Part shown: in pieces, positions 49,576 to 62,213 of the stretch
How positions within the stretch are numbered: position 1 is the stretch's first letter
How the letters are laid out: every line of letters begins with the position of its first letter
Origin: Montifringilla adamsi
Taxonomy: Eukaryota; Chordata; Aves; Passeriformes; Passeridae
DNA length: 64,000 nt
Reading direction: 5' to 3'
Assembly (NCBI GenBank): GCA_017590115.1
Contig: JAGGNK010011225.1
Span: 2,109,387 to 2,173,386, forward strand
The notes under the pieces: model-generated
What the model saw: only the letters and a program-made list of their open reading frames with translations
Databases searched by the model: none
Told to the model about the DNA's origin: nothing
Position numbers and translations under genes: made by a program

Positions 49576-50632
49576 ATTGAAGCCTCATGGTAGAAGGCTG
49601 TTGGAAACCAGTGCAGGCATAACACAGGTCACAACATAGAAACATTGCTGCAAGGTATGCAAAGTTGTGGGGTTTTTTTTCAAATATATGAGGAAGGAAA
49701 CAATGGTAATCAGAAAGGGTGAAGTATGTTTTAGTGTAGGTGACAGATAATGAAGTTTTGCATTGCCTTTTCCATACCATGTTATTCCTTCTGGGGGATT
49801 GATGTGTGATTATAATTACACCCCATGAGAAATGGTTTCAAGCTTGCAATCTAGTTTGCTTTGTGTTTGTCATTTTGCAGCTATAATTTCAGGAGGCTGT
49901 GTGTTTCCTGTGACTGTTACACTTAAAATAAATTACATAGGTGGAAGAGAGATGCCCTGTCAGTGCTCCGTGAAGAGTAATTTGCCTGGTATGGGCTCAC
50001 AAGGCATTATCTTACAATGTTATAATTAATCAAGTACCTTTTGGCAAGCTAGTGTCAGCAGCAGAGCAAAAGACTTCTGTCACATCATGACTTGCTAGTC
50101 CTCATTAGCTGTATAATAACCTTTAAAATTGCAGGGGAAGACTGACATTATTTAAACAACATAGGTTTTACCCCTATGTGCATGTGCTCAGCTAAGACCT
50201 AGTCACTTCCATAAATAGGTACTTTGCAGTATTAAGAAAATATTCATAGTCTGGCCCCTTAATTATTAGCTTTCTGTCCTGAAAGGCATGATGTTCATGA
50301 ATTGCAAATTTTATTTCTCTTGTTTCAGAATATTTAAGTGCTTATTGGTGCAGAACAGCAAATTACTGAATGAAGTAATTGTAAGAAATATACCTGTTTT
50401 TTACAAGAAAAAAGTGGTTTCATGACTCACCCACAATTTAAATGACCACAAAGTGTACAATAATATGTACTCAAGTATGACTTCAGCTCAGTATACAACA
50501 GATTACATCTGGCCTGGGGTACATTACTCCACAGCAAACCTGGGAGGGTTATTGACAATAGATGCAAAGTGTTGAAAATCAATCACACCATACAATAAAT
50601 TCTCGTGAAGTTAACAGTAAGGGCAAACCGAT

Positions 50633-50654
50633 TCTGCATCTGCATCTGCATCTG
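50633..50654. repeat. (TCTGCA)n short tandem repeat
   Basis: Between three and four units of TCTGCA. Confidence 0.85.
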
Positions 50655-51049
50655 AACAACACATCTGAAAGAGATGCACAGAATGGAAAAAACCTGTATT
50701 ATAAAAATCACTACCAGTGTTTCCTTCTTTTCTTGAGCAGAGAGAAGTAGCAATCACGCTGTAAGCTTTGAGCAACACAGCTTAGTCTTTGCTCTCTCTT
50801 TGATTTTGGATGCTTTCATTTTCTCATGCACAAATAAAAGCATCTTGAGGTGATCTAAGAGGCGTTATTAAGGGCTCTTTATGAGAAGAAATGTACAAGA
50901 ATCTGAAAACATGGTCTTCTGAGGAATATTAAATTGGATCTCAAGAACAGAGATGTATGAAATCAGAAGATATTTTAAAAAACTTTTGTCAGTAATTTTG
51001 TCTGGTTGCCAGTTAATCACTAGAAGAATGTCTCATTTTTGCTTTCCAG

Positions 51050-51140
51050 GTGCTCTCTAAAGGGACAAATAAAAAAAAAATTAAAAAGAAGAGCAGTGTA
51101 TTTTGTGAAGAGGAAAATGAGAGAATTAAATCACAGTGAG
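51050..51140 (+). CDS. Candidate internal coding exon (speculative)
   Basis: A polypyrimidine tract and CAG ('tttgctttccag') precede 51,050, and GAG|GTATGC follows at 51,140/51,141, an acceptable acceptor-donor pair. Of the three frames only one is open throughout (one leading base, then 30 codons, Lys/Arg-rich). It ends on a codon boundary, which matches a start phase open in the next candidate exon. The protein segment is not recognised and part of its Lys content comes from an A10 run. Splice-like pairs arise often by chance, so this is a hypothesis. Confidence 0.15.
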
Positions 51141-51235
51141 GTATGCATGCCTAGTATTTGTTTTCTGATTCTCTTACATGTGTCTGTGATAGCTCTTTCA
51201 TTTTAATGAGCTTCATCTTTCCTGTTTTCCTGCAG

Positions 51236-51349
51236 TCATCGACAGGATTTTTCCAGTGCAGTATATGGGCCACTTGTAAGAAGTATGAAGAGTGGCACTC
51301 AGACCAGAGAATCACGAGGACAGAAGAAGGCCTCTGCTACTTCAGCTGA
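51236..51349 (+). CDS. Candidate terminal coding exon (speculative)
   Basis: A strong acceptor (pyrimidine-rich 'tcctgttttcctgcag', 51,220-51,235) precedes a frame open for 37 codons to TGA at 51,347-51,349, containing three Cys and charged residues (for example ATCKKYEEWHSDQ). An AATAAA at 51,585-51,590 could end a short 3' untranslated region. The intron to the preceding candidate would be only 95 bp, short but possible in birds. A second frame of the same exon is also open, which weakens the case. No protein family recognised. Confidence 0.2.
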   Translation, partial: SSTGFFQCSIWATCKKYEEWHSDQRITRTEEGLCYFS

Positions 51350-51584
51350 GGAAAAATGAGCTGCAACTGCCTTTCCACACCCGTTTCAGGCTCATCCTTA
51401 TGCTGTGTGGGTAAATATGTGTGTGAGAGTGCCTGGGAGCTTCCCTCATGGTCTTTGAGGAGGTGATGTTGCAGCTCAATGACACCAGGACAGCTATGGG
51501 AGCTCCAATATTGAAGATGACTTAGCATATTTTAATGGGATTTTTACATAAATATTTCAGTTTGCAGTTCCACTCAAGCTTTGT

Positions 51585-51590
51585 AATAAA
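51585..51590 (+). terminator. Possible polyadenylation signal
   Basis: AATAAA about 235 bases after the candidate stop codon. This hexamer is common in AT-rich DNA, so on its own it proves nothing. Confidence 0.2.
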
Positions 51591-53707
51591 CAAGAACATC
51601 AGAAGGGTTTACAGACAAACATACACACAAACATACACACACACAAAAAGCACCTAACATCACAGTGTAAATCATAAATACTGCACAAAGCTATTTTCTG
51701 AAACGCCTCTTTCTGTAGATAAAAATAACCCAGGTCTATCCTGAGAATCTAAACAACAGAGGTCAACTAAAATAACAAATTAATTCCCTTGTTGTATGCT
51801 TTTAAGACTGTTGTTCATATGATAGTTTTTAATGTTTGATGTTTGCAGAGTCGATCCTGCAGTTTTATTAACTCTCAACACCACCGGGTAGTTAAAAGGT
51901 AAAGCAAGAACTGAGTGAAAGAGAAAAATGGGATTGAAGGAGGAAAGTGTTAGTATTCCTAAAACACGACAATCAAGTAGCCAAGAGAGAGAGCTTTTCA
52001 AAGATCACAACCTTGGTATATTTATTTTCTTCAAGTTTATATGTTGGAAATTGAGGTAGAACAGAGTAAAGTACAGGGTTTAGGGTTAGGTTAGCAAAAA
52101 AGGCATAGGTCACCAGTGACAGAAAGTATCTGGAACACTTTCAACCACTTTTCCTCATCTGTTTCTAAGAAGAAAATGTATTTAAATTTCTATGATCAAT
52201 TTACAGTCTGGAGAGCATATAAGTACAAATTGATGGTAACTTTTTCTCCTTTCTTGTATCCAATACTTTTCTGACAGTTTTGGTTCATTGTTTTTTTTTT
52301 TTTTTCCATCAGCCCAAAGCAAATGTTTGATTCTTAAATAAGTTAGTTAAACAATTAATGCAAACATTTTCATTTTTCATGACATAACATCTGTACTCTT
52401 CTGTGTTTTAGGAACCATTTGCTTGCTTCTCTTTTGTTCTCTCTCTTTAACTAACCCTGATAACACATAGGGTTTCACTTGCTAGAAGACTAAATTCAGA
52501 AAAGTTTCTGAAATAATGTCAGTATAAATTCCAGAGTAAATTTAGTAAATAGAATTGTTGATTTTTTCATCATAAAAATTTACAGAAGGAAAGAGAAGGG
52601 AATTGCAAAGTATCAGGTGAGGAACTGTTTTTGCATTCACGTTATGAAGCTAATGTGATTTCATTCATTAACAAGAGCTAAAAACTTAAAAATCTCTACA
52701 ATTAATGAACTACTGGAAGGGAAGCCTCCCACGGCGTATAAACCAGTCAGTGTGATGTGAAGTTATCTTTGAGTTGTGAGGAAGTTTTTAATCTTTCTAT
52801 GTATAGAGGGTTTGTTCCGTTTACAATACGCATCACATCACAAATGGCTTGCAGCACCTACATTTATGCAGGAGTTTTTAATTTCTAATGTCACGACTGA
52901 AAACTATGGCAATCATAGGGATTTTATCACTCACCCTGTGATTTTGTGATCAACTCTCTGGGATGTCTTAATCCTTTTGCAAATTTTTTCTTACGACTGG
53001 AGTTGGGGTTTTCCATGAATACTCCATGAATAAGTAGATGATTTCCATAATTGTGTATTAACAGACTTGTACTAAATTTGGAGAGCCTGATAGGTTCAGT
53101 GTTGTGTTCACCTCAAAATCTGTGGACTTTTTCAGAATGTAGCTCAAGTGGAAATTGCCCACTTTTTGTACATTAATATTACGTGACACATGATGTGATT
53201 ACTATATCATTTCAAATTCTGTCCTGAAGTTTTCCCTCCAGTACATTGATGGTTTCTATGTTACTTCAATGTAGGCATTAGCAAAAATATTCTGGCAATT
53301 CTATCTCAGTAGAAGCAAATCAAACACACAAAAAAAATTTAAAAAAAAGATAATTTACTGCATTTACAGAAAACTTTGTATCACTGATTTAGCCATGAAA
53401 TGAGACTGAAATCTCATGTCACTGTACAACAAAGTAAGACTATATACTTTGCTCACAAGACACTCTCAGGATGAGCCTTACTTTTTCACATACTCTGATG
53501 AAAGTCTGCACCATCCCTCACCTGTGTATAGAATAACTTTGTATTTCATCAAGCTGAGCTGTAGTGATCTGTGCTTTCTATGATAATGTTCCATCTTCTC
53601 GTTTGCCTCTTTTCACCCACAGAGAGTAGCTAGGAAGAACTAGCCTATGTAGAAGACTGAAGATCTCTTTTAGCCCCATATCCTTCTGCCGAAATTTTCA
53701 TTTCAAT

Positions 53708-53732
53708 CCTTCCCTTCCCTTCCCTTCCCTTT
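53708..53732. repeat. (CCTTC)n microsatellite
   Basis: About five tandem CCTTC pentamers. Confidence 0.92.
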
Positions 53733-55372
53733 CTCCATAAACACTGGACTTCAAAATGAACTTTTCAGATGTTAATGCTATGGGAGCTCCTTCTGTGTAG
53801 ATTAAGACTAATATTAATTTTATTCACAATACAATATGCTGCAGGAAGCTGGAAGATTTAATTGAGATTAGGTTAACACAGAGACTGAGAAGTTTCAACT
53901 GATTATACAGGAACATTTTTTCAGTATAGGGTACTCTTGGCTTTGTCTGAATATTGTTTGCATCTCTAAACCATAAATCTTATGTTTATGTAAGATCCTT
54001 CAGAAAGTCTAAATCCCTTTACTGACTCAGAACTGTCCTCAGTGTTCACACTGAGAGAATACCATGAAAATACACTTGCTGCATGCTCTAACAGGCTGGA
54101 GACTTTAAAAGAGCACAGCAGCAATTCATGGATTTAGAGGAATGTCTAAATGTATCTTGATGTAGCAGAAGCAGCTTTCTGGTATTTAGATGATAATTAA
54201 ATAAAACATAACGTCCTTAATGTTGCCATTTTTTTCAATGTCTTTCTGACTGAAAATTTGGAGGGAAAGAGGATATATATGATTAAGTTGTCCAGGTAGG
54301 TAGAAAGAAGCTGATGTGCCCACACCAATGACACACACAAACTCTAGTTTCATATTTATGTGATTAAACTATACCTGTGTTTTCTACCTATATTTTATAT
54401 AACATACTCAGTCTTAAATATTATTCATCTCTTCCATACAACTACTGTAGATAAAATAAAACAACTTCAAAGTAAATTTGAATCAACTAGACATAATCAC
54501 AGTTACAAGGAGGATAGTATAAAGCTAAAGCAAAAGACTGAAAAAATCCTCAGATTTACATACAATTACATCAGGATTCAACTCAGATTGTGAATATCCA
54601 ACCTGCCTTTGTTGGTCAAGGTCATTGTTCTCACAGATTAGATAGATATTATTAGGACAGATATTTTAAAATCGGTCTGCCTTACTAAAATATTAAAAGC
54701 TGAAGATAAAATTCCAGCAACTGGAAGTCAAAAGTGAAATAGTTCTAGAGAGCTGTATTACATATTGTAAGCACATATAGCAAAAAACCAGGGCAGTAAG
54801 GACACAATGCAGAGAGCAAAACACACAATAAATTAGCCATCTATCTTCTACTTAGATCTGATATAATTTAACCATTTTGTTATAAAGCCAGGAATTAAAG
54901 TATGGCAAAATAAACTGCTCTATTTCTTCTATTGCCATTATCGGCAAATCAATATCTTGGCACTGCAAAGTAATGAAAACCTCAAATTCCCTTGATTCCA
55001 CCACCATGACCAGAAAGCAGTCCCCACTTACATCAGTGGTTGCCAGTCCATTAAATGTTTTCATGCTGTGCTCCTGAACAAACCTGAAGCTGAACTCAGC
55101 ACCAAGGTGAAATTTCCATCAGATTGTCTAAATAGGCAGCTGTACAATCTGCCTCTTGTGAGAATTGAAATCTTTAGAAAACATGCCTATATGTTCAAGA
55201 CATATTTATATGTTTTCTAATATTGATTTGTCAAAAAAAACAGCTTTCAAGATCTATACCATATCAAAGAATGAATGACTGTTTTGAGATTTCCTAATTG
55301 TTTCTGTCAGTTTTGTTGCATTTATAAGCCTTAAAGTATGTAACTGCATCTGAAGAATAGATGACTGGAAGA

Positions 55373-55398
55373 CTACTATCCAGACTGCTGGATAGTAG
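55373..55398. repeat. Perfect 11-bp hairpin with flanking direct repeats
   Basis: CTACTATCCAG and CTGGATAGTAG are exact reverse complements separated by ACTG. The hairpin is bracketed by GACTGGAA on both sides (about 55,363 and 55,398), so it could come from a templated local rearrangement. Confidence 0.8.
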
Positions 55399-57530
55399 AC
55401 TGGAAACAATATTTTACTGATTTCTGACCCTGGCTTTTTATGGGGCCTGAAGAGATGGAAAGCTGTTAGTTTCAGGACTGAAACTAGGAATGATAATGTT
55501 TTCTTGTAAGTGTCTTTACCAAGCTAGAAGGATCAATGTAGCCATTCAAATGATCTTTTGAGCATCACATAAGCTTTGCATGCTATTCTAGATGGGGAGA
55601 AAGACACTCATGGGTGGTAGAATGGGCTCCATCTTTTTTAGTTCAAAATGTAGGTTTTCAGTCAAGTAATGAATTTCATTTTAATGGTGGAAGGATATTT
55701 CCTCCAAACAAATTAGGGAGGTGATAACGTAATGGTTATGAAAAGCAACTCTTCTGGAAAATGTAAGATGCCATACGAGTAGTAAAAATCCCAATCTAAT
55801 CTGCTGCAGCATTAGGCATATTATTATCAGTGTAGTTATTCTTAGTGTAGTGGAAACTATATGAGAGCTTAATCTCTTTAAACAGGTTTATGGGACTTCA
55901 ACAAATTTGTGTAATGCATAATTTCCTGGAGGAGAAAAATTAAAAATGTAATTTTTTGGTTAAATCCTTTTCCAATAGTCCACTTAAGTTTTGGTATTTC
56001 TGATTTTCTGTTCAATAACAGGATACAATTTAATGATTGCAGAAGAAATATAAACCTTTTTTTTTTAGGTAAACACAAAGAAAACAGTTTTCTTTCTCTA
56101 AAATTTTCTTGAACTAGCTATCTTTGATCAATACCTTCATTTTTTTTCAGTAACCGCAAGGAAGCAGTCAAAATCAAGCATTCACTTGCCACTACTCACC
56201 TCAAGTCAAATATTTCTTCTGTGACCTGTGGGATATTGGCACATTGACTGTTGCAACACTATTTCATATTGACTACATTTAAGTGAATAATTTAAAAAGA
56301 ATATAGTATTCCTCGAGTTAATTTCCCTTCTGCAACAGGTCCATATCCCTGTTGTTCAGATGTATTTTTCACCTGAATACATTTTAATATATCCATATGT
56401 AATTGAGCACCTTCACTTTGAATTACTCATTGAAAGCTGACCTGCAGATACGATACTCTTGAAGACTGAGAGACCAGTCCTAAAGCTTTGATGTGTTCAT
56501 TACGTGGTCATGGGAGCACTTAGCTGCTAGCTGATCAATAACTTTGTCTCTTATTTTTCTACTAATCCAACTTCAGAAAACTCAGGTTCCTTATTAAATG
56601 TAGAATAGCCCTTTCTCACCTAACATTGCCCTGTTTGTTTATTATGAATCAAATGGGCCAAGAGTTTGTGAAGCACCCAAAAGACCAAATTCAAGGACTT
56701 TCTTAGATTCATAAGCTTAACTTGCCTTTCCATGAGGCGGTCCAACCCCATTAGGTGTTTAAAACATATCCATAGATTGAAAATATACAAACCAAGCCAC
56801 TGATTTAAAGTAAGAACATCTCTGGTTTTCCTGTTTCTCAGGATGGAGCCAAAACTATTTTCTCTCAAAAGCACCTGTTTCTTCAATCAAATTTAATACA
56901 ACTCTAGACTTTCATTCTATGCACTAAACAAGCTAAAATGTTGGGGTAAGCCAGGATAACTGTGGAAACTGGACATTGCTCAATATCTGGAAACTCAGAA
57001 GTATCAGAAAAAGAATATGACAGAAAAAAATCAGAGAGCAATATTCATTCTCTATTCTCTACACCAATCTTCTTGTTTTCTTAGCATGAATCATCTTGGT
57101 AAAAGTTGGGGGCATTTTATAAAAAGAATTCCTTGCTTGAATACTGGTTTTTATCCTGAAACAAAACCCTGGGACAATGTCAAGCCAGAATACACTGTGA
57201 GTGCAAAATTGTTCATCTCACTTTTTTCCATTAAAACAGAATAGACTTGCAGCCATCTGTGGGGGGAAAAGAATGCTTTTTTTCATAGATAGAAATCCTC
57301 TTTTCATAGACTGAGAGAGCACTCTGTAAGAGAGTGAAGCTACCAGAGGTCAAGCAAAGTGCCATATTAACAACTGCTTTTGATTTTCTAAAGTATGCTT
57401 CCATAGTGCTAACAGAAAGATTTCTTGACATACAGTGTTTTATTACATCTGTCAGTCCTTTCTTTGAGTAGTAAGACACTGCAACCATAATCTTTACAGA
57501 TATAAAAAATATTTACACTACTAAAATCCT

Positions 57531-57546
57531 AAAAAAAAAAAAAAAA
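57531..57546 (+). repeat. A16 homopolymer
   Basis: Sixteen A followed by GAAAAA. It lies about 35 bases before the CR1 fragment but is not its tail, because CR1 elements do not end in poly(A) and the fragment runs away from it. Confidence 0.85.
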
Positions 57547-57580
57547 GAAAAATCAGTTCTAAACATCTGTTTTAATAGTT

Positions 57581-57773
57581 TTATGACCAAGTAACCTGCC
57601 TAGTGGATGTAGGGAAGGCTGTAGATGTTGTTTATTTGGATTTCAACAAGGCCTTTGACACTGTCTCCCACAGCATACTCCTAGATAAGCTGGCAGCCTG
57701 TGGCTTGGACAGGGGCACTCTGTGCTGGGTTAGGAACTGGCTGCATGGCCAGGCCCAGAGAGTGGTGGTGGCT
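57581..57773 (+). mobile_element. CR1 LINE internal fragment lacking both ends
   Basis: The plus strand is in-frame CR1 reverse transcriptase around motif A, including VDVVYLDFNKAFDTVSHSIL and a following WVRNWLHGQAQRVVV, with no stop over about 190 bp. The catalytic Asp of motif A is present. The match stops abruptly at both ends; there is no CR1 3' untranslated region or octamer terminus. It looks less diverged than most CR1 pieces here. Confidence 0.93.
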
Positions 57774-58002
57774 AGCCTTTGACTCCACTAGCCTTCAATA
57801 TGAATTTACTTCCCAAGTTCCACTTGATATTTTATAAGCTGCATTCATATTCATACCTTTTGACTGAGAGTGTGTGATTTAGACACCATAAATCCTTTCT
57901 GCACTTCCCTGGTGAGTCAGTAGGCTTGTTTTCTGCCAAGTGACCATTTTCTTTAAGCACAAAAAAAATGGACAAGTTTTTTTAATGAAATAAATATTGA
58001 TG

Positions 58003-58092
58003 ACAAAAACAACAACAACAACAAAAAAACCAAAACAAAACAAACAAACAAACCCTAAAACCAAAAGCAAAAACCAAACCAACCAAACAAAA
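58003..58092. repeat. A/C-rich low-complexity tract
   Basis: CAA and AAAC-type units repeated irregularly over about 90 bp. The complementary strand reads as T/G-rich sequence and accounts for the Phe/Val-rich minus-strand frame at 57,879-58,148. Confidence 0.85.
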
Positions 58093-60605
58093 ATATAGAT
58101 AAATAATTTAATAACTTGCTTACTAGGTGAAGACTGACACTTTCTCAAGGCTTACTTAAAGAAACCAGCCTCCATTACTGCAAAAAGGACAAGCCCCAGT
58201 TATACTGGTTTCTAAGAAACCTCCCCTCCCAAAGTGATGTCAGAGACAGAGAACCGCCCTTCCATGCAGAGAAAATTGTATCAAAGATCTCCGCACTTGA
58301 TGCTATTCCTCCCAGTTTTGACTATTCAAACTTGTAGCATCTTTAGGCAACATCTTTTACTCAAGACAAATCTCCAAAAGGGAATGTCAATATCTCCAAA
58401 TGATCAGAACAGCACATTGCAAGGCAGGCTTTGGGTCCCTCCTCATCACATCACCTGTCTGCTTGTGTTTGGAGGTAAAGTTTTGGAAGCATGGAGGAAG
58501 ACAAATCTTCCACTCAGTCAAAGTTCAGTGTGAATCTTATTCTTATTGGCTATTTAGTTATGAAATAACTATGAATGGCCACAGCCTCCTGTCTCATTTT
58601 TTAAAATGTTAGGAAAGGCCTTCAAGTCTTATATTTCATTTTTCATGATAACCAAATTATATAAATTAAAAACATGCAATAAGCAACTCACAGAAGTGGG
58701 AACCTTTTGCCCTGCATCTCATGTTAACCTGTTTTGTTTCCCACAGTTTTAGGATTCGGTTTTATTTAATTAACTCTAACATTAAATAACTCATACATTT
58801 TCTTACATTTATTCAGAAATACCAAGAGTATTTATGTTTTGAACCAGACTTGAATAATTTTTTCTTCCACTGAAGATAGTAATGACTATCTTATGCTTTC
58901 ATATGAAGCTTTGTTTCAATTGAACCACCCTGAGATGTGAAAAGAATTGTGAAACATAGTACCTGCAGTTTCACTAAAGGCAAGATTTTTTTGTTATGTC
59001 CTATCTCAAATACATGAGGAAAAAAAATGAGGTGTCTATCTGAAGAAGCAAAGGATGCAGGATAGTCCATTAAACTAACTCCTTCATTATAAATAAATGG
59101 TAGGTTTTCAGTATTTCGTTAAGTCTAATATATGTTTGCAGCTTTTCTGTTTATTTACAATGACAAAGATTGGTAAACAAAGGATAAGTGGATATAATTC
59201 TTGAATTTATAGCTATTGAAAATTAGCATACGCTGTATATGTTTCAGGAAACTATTTGATATTTATGAAGTCCCATTTTTCTATTAATATAGAAGTTCTA
59301 TAATTATTGCTGTCACTATTTGCTCTTTCTACGCAATTTGCTTTAATTTAAAGGAGTTTGAGTTTTTTGGTTGCATTTAGAAAGTGATAGATGTTTATTA
59401 ACTATTCCTCTGGGGTTATGCTTATTAAAAATCATTATGAATCTATAATTTTATATATTTAAAATATTTTTAAAAATGCCTGATTAAACTAATAGTATCT
59501 TCCCAAATTTCTCATCCCACCTACATTTATACTAGATTACATTGCATTATATAAGACTATATTTTACCTATTATTTGTTATTTCTTAAGAAAGAGCATAA
59601 TTGGCAATCACTACTGAGACAACTTGCTCTTTGATTTTCTAGCTATAATGGTCTTTACAATATTTAGTGGGGTGGATTCTTCATTCACAGAGTGATTCTA
59701 CTTCTACTATGGGATCTAACAGGGCTTCTCAGCTTTGGGACCTACAACCATCTTGTCTTATCCCACAGGAGGACAAGGTTTGAGCTGACATTCCAAAGTT
59801 AGGCCTACACTCTGGGATGCACTTCAGCTTTTCTTTTTCAACTGGTGAATGATGGGCAATATTTTTCACAATTTTCCTTCTTAACTTCATAAGTCAATTG
59901 CGTTTTTTTAAATGACGTGTAAGTAACTTCTCAGAAAGCTGTGGAAAAGCTATGAATCATTTTCTCTTGGAGCAACACTTGTTAGAAAGACAAGTACCTT
60001 CATGCCACTGCAGCAAGGAAAAACCTGAATTCTAACTTTGAAACTTATACATGAAGGGCAATAGATGTTCACACAATTAATGAGGCATGCTTCATTGATG
60101 CCTTTGATATAAGAAGGCTTATAAAACTGTCAAAAATGATTCAAAGAGTATTTTTTACAAGACCATGACCTAAACCACACATCATGTGTTTCGTTTAGTA
60201 GGCATTCTACACCTCAGTTATCAAAGGAACTATAAATAAACTTAAATAAAGTGTTCTTGCTCTATAGGAAACTGACTTGACTCCAAAATAAACTCATGAA
60301 AGGAAAGATATAAAATAATTTGGAATATAATTTTATAATGGAGAAATGAAATATTGAGTTGATTCACTGATAAGACAGCTATATGTTCATGAAGGCATTT
60401 ACTGCCACTTTATACTTAGGTATATAAAAAATGTGTGGCATTAAGCTAATAATTAAATCATACTAAAATTCTAGCTAACCATATAATAAGCTAACTGAAA
60501 TAATGCAAACCAAAATTTCAACAATTTCTTAATATTGTTCTTAATCTACTTGAAAATTTGAGTAGGTAAATGAGGGCAGGAGATAGATCACTTTGTCAGC
60601 TCTAG

Positions 60606-60665
60606 TTTCTGTCCTGACAATCTGAGATCTGATGTGATCTTGGGCAGTTCTCTGAGGTTGAAATG
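60606..60665 (+). repeat. Possible MIR SINE core (weak)
   Basis: The words 'gatgtgatcttgggcagttc' resemble the conserved MIR segment TGTGACCTTGGGCAAGTT, with a CTCTGAGG following. The rest of the element is not recognisable, so this rests on about 30 bases. Confidence 0.25.
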
Positions 60666-61101
60666 ACAAAAAAAGATCAATAAATCTACCTCTCCAAACA
60701 GCCACAGATTAATTCAGGCAAATATTTAGGCAAGTTGTCCCATAATTCTACTTCTACTTCATTAATTTATGAACATGAATAAAAAAATAGGATGTATATC
60801 AGCATGCTGCTGTAATACAGAGATCAGTTATGTTTCCTGAAACATAGATCCTGATTTGATCTAATCTTCTGGGACATCTTAGAAAACATATTTATTTTGC
60901 TACAGGTATATTTATATACCTAGAAAAATATGAAGCAGCAATTATCATTTTAAAAAGTAATATATCCCCTTTTTATGCCTAAAATTGAGTAATTTACTAA
61001 TATATTCTGTCTTAAAGAATAGCCTGCAAAGACTATTTTAAAAATTGAGTCATCATTAAATTTTTTATACCAAAAATTGTGTCACCTCTCCATGTCATGG
61101 C

Positions 61102-61128
61102 GATGAAGATGATGAATTCATCTTCATC
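61102..61128. repeat. 9-bp inverted repeat around GAATTC
   Basis: GATGAAGAT and ATCTTCATC are exact reverse complements separated by nine bases that contain GAATTC. The region is a GAT/ATC trinucleotide-like patch, which makes such symmetry easy to obtain. Confidence 0.7.
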
Positions 61129-62096
61129 ATCTATTAGATGAATTCTGATCCTAAAAATGGATCCAGCTTCTAGGTATCGGCAAGCAATATAAAAGAAGCA
61201 TTCAAAGGGAATTATTGCAATCTGAAACAATTGTATGCTGTGGGTATTTATAAATTGGAATAAATAAACATTTACATTACTTTTCCACAAAACTTAAGAG
61301 TGAATATGAAACAGTATGTTTAAAAATAACTAAAATTTTGTTATGAATCAATGTATGAATGTCTCAAATATATGTAGACATTGAAAAAGGGAAACCAAGT
61401 TTCTGTTCTCTATTACTAATGTTCCTGCCTGTATGCACATATGTCCTTTTTTAAGTGGAGAAGGAAGATGTGGAAAATAAATATATAGCTATTATTTCCA
61501 TAATGCTACATAGAGGAAACAATCAAAATTACATTTTCTCTTCCATATTCACCATATACATTTGTATTTGTGCTCTTGTGTCTACTCACAGAAAACAGAT
61601 AGAAAAACCTATAGAGTGCATTTGTGATGAATTCCTATGAAAAAAAGTATTATAACAAAAATCTTAATTTTGAGAAGGATATATCTATAAAATTTGACCA
61701 AAATAAAATGCAAATTTGTAGGGAGCCCTTTGAAAATGGACCTGTTTTAGATATTTCCACAGCTTACTAGCATAGGGAACTGAATATGTTATCTTTCTCA
61801 CACAATTCATTTCTTCTCTGTGAGCCTCATTTCTTTTCCAAAAATGTATAATACAAGCAAGAGACGTACTTCATTATCTATTCTGAGACAATTTTGGCCT
61901 TGTTTTTGCACTGCAACATGTGTTGGATATTAAAAAGCATTTCTCAATTGGAGAAAAATCTTAGAAAGGGATTTGATCAAAACCTCTTTAACACTTACTC
62001 TCACAGTCAGACTTCAAGTCAGGTTTTCTGAGTGATGTGAAGAACTGAATGGTGTGAAGAACATATTGAAATCAATGAAAAATTTTCCCTTATCAA

Positions 62097-62213
62097 GTTG
62101 AATGGGATTCTGAGCAACCTGATTTATTTGAAGATGTCCCAGTTCATTGCCAGAGGGTTGGACTGGATGACCGTCACAGGGTCCCTTCCAAATCAAACTA
62201 TTTTATGACTCCA
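62097..62213 (+). mobile_element. CR1 LINE 3' end fragment
   Basis: The plus strand follows the last about 115 bases of CR1: 'gttgaatgggattctgagca', 'acctgatttatttgaagatg', 'attgccagagggttggactg', 'gatgaccgtcacagggtccc', 'ttccaaatcaaactatttta', 'tgactcca'. Only the 3' terminus was copied (extreme 5' truncation). It is moderately diverged. Confidence 0.93.

Larger units (their letters stand above)
46781..51049. other. Anonymous AT-rich DNA
   Basis: About 4.3 kb without a recognised gene. Contains the AT tandem repeat at 49,489-49,575 and a small TCTGCA repeat at 50,633-50,654. Other frames are short. Confidence 0.5.
51591..57580. other. Anonymous AT-rich DNA
   Basis: About 6 kb without a recognised gene. 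It contains a (CCCTT)n tract (53,708-53,732), a compact hairpin (55,373-55,398), an A16 run (57,531-57,546) and short CA-rich patches just upstream of it (51,610-51,650 overlaps the start). Frames up to 88 codons are unassigned. Confidence 0.5.
57774..62096. other. Anonymous AT-rich DNA
   Basis: About 4.3 kb without a recognised gene. It contains an A/C-rich tract at 58,003-58,092 and a weak MIR-like patch at 60,606-60,665, with an inverted repeat at 61,102-61,128. A 99-codon plus frame at 58,234-58,533 is unassigned. Confidence 0.5.

Noticed and set aside
52076..52094. Interstitial telomere-like sequence (GGGTTTAGGGTTAGGTTAG)
   Set aside because: Fewer than three imperfect TTAGGG units; too short to distinguish from chance.
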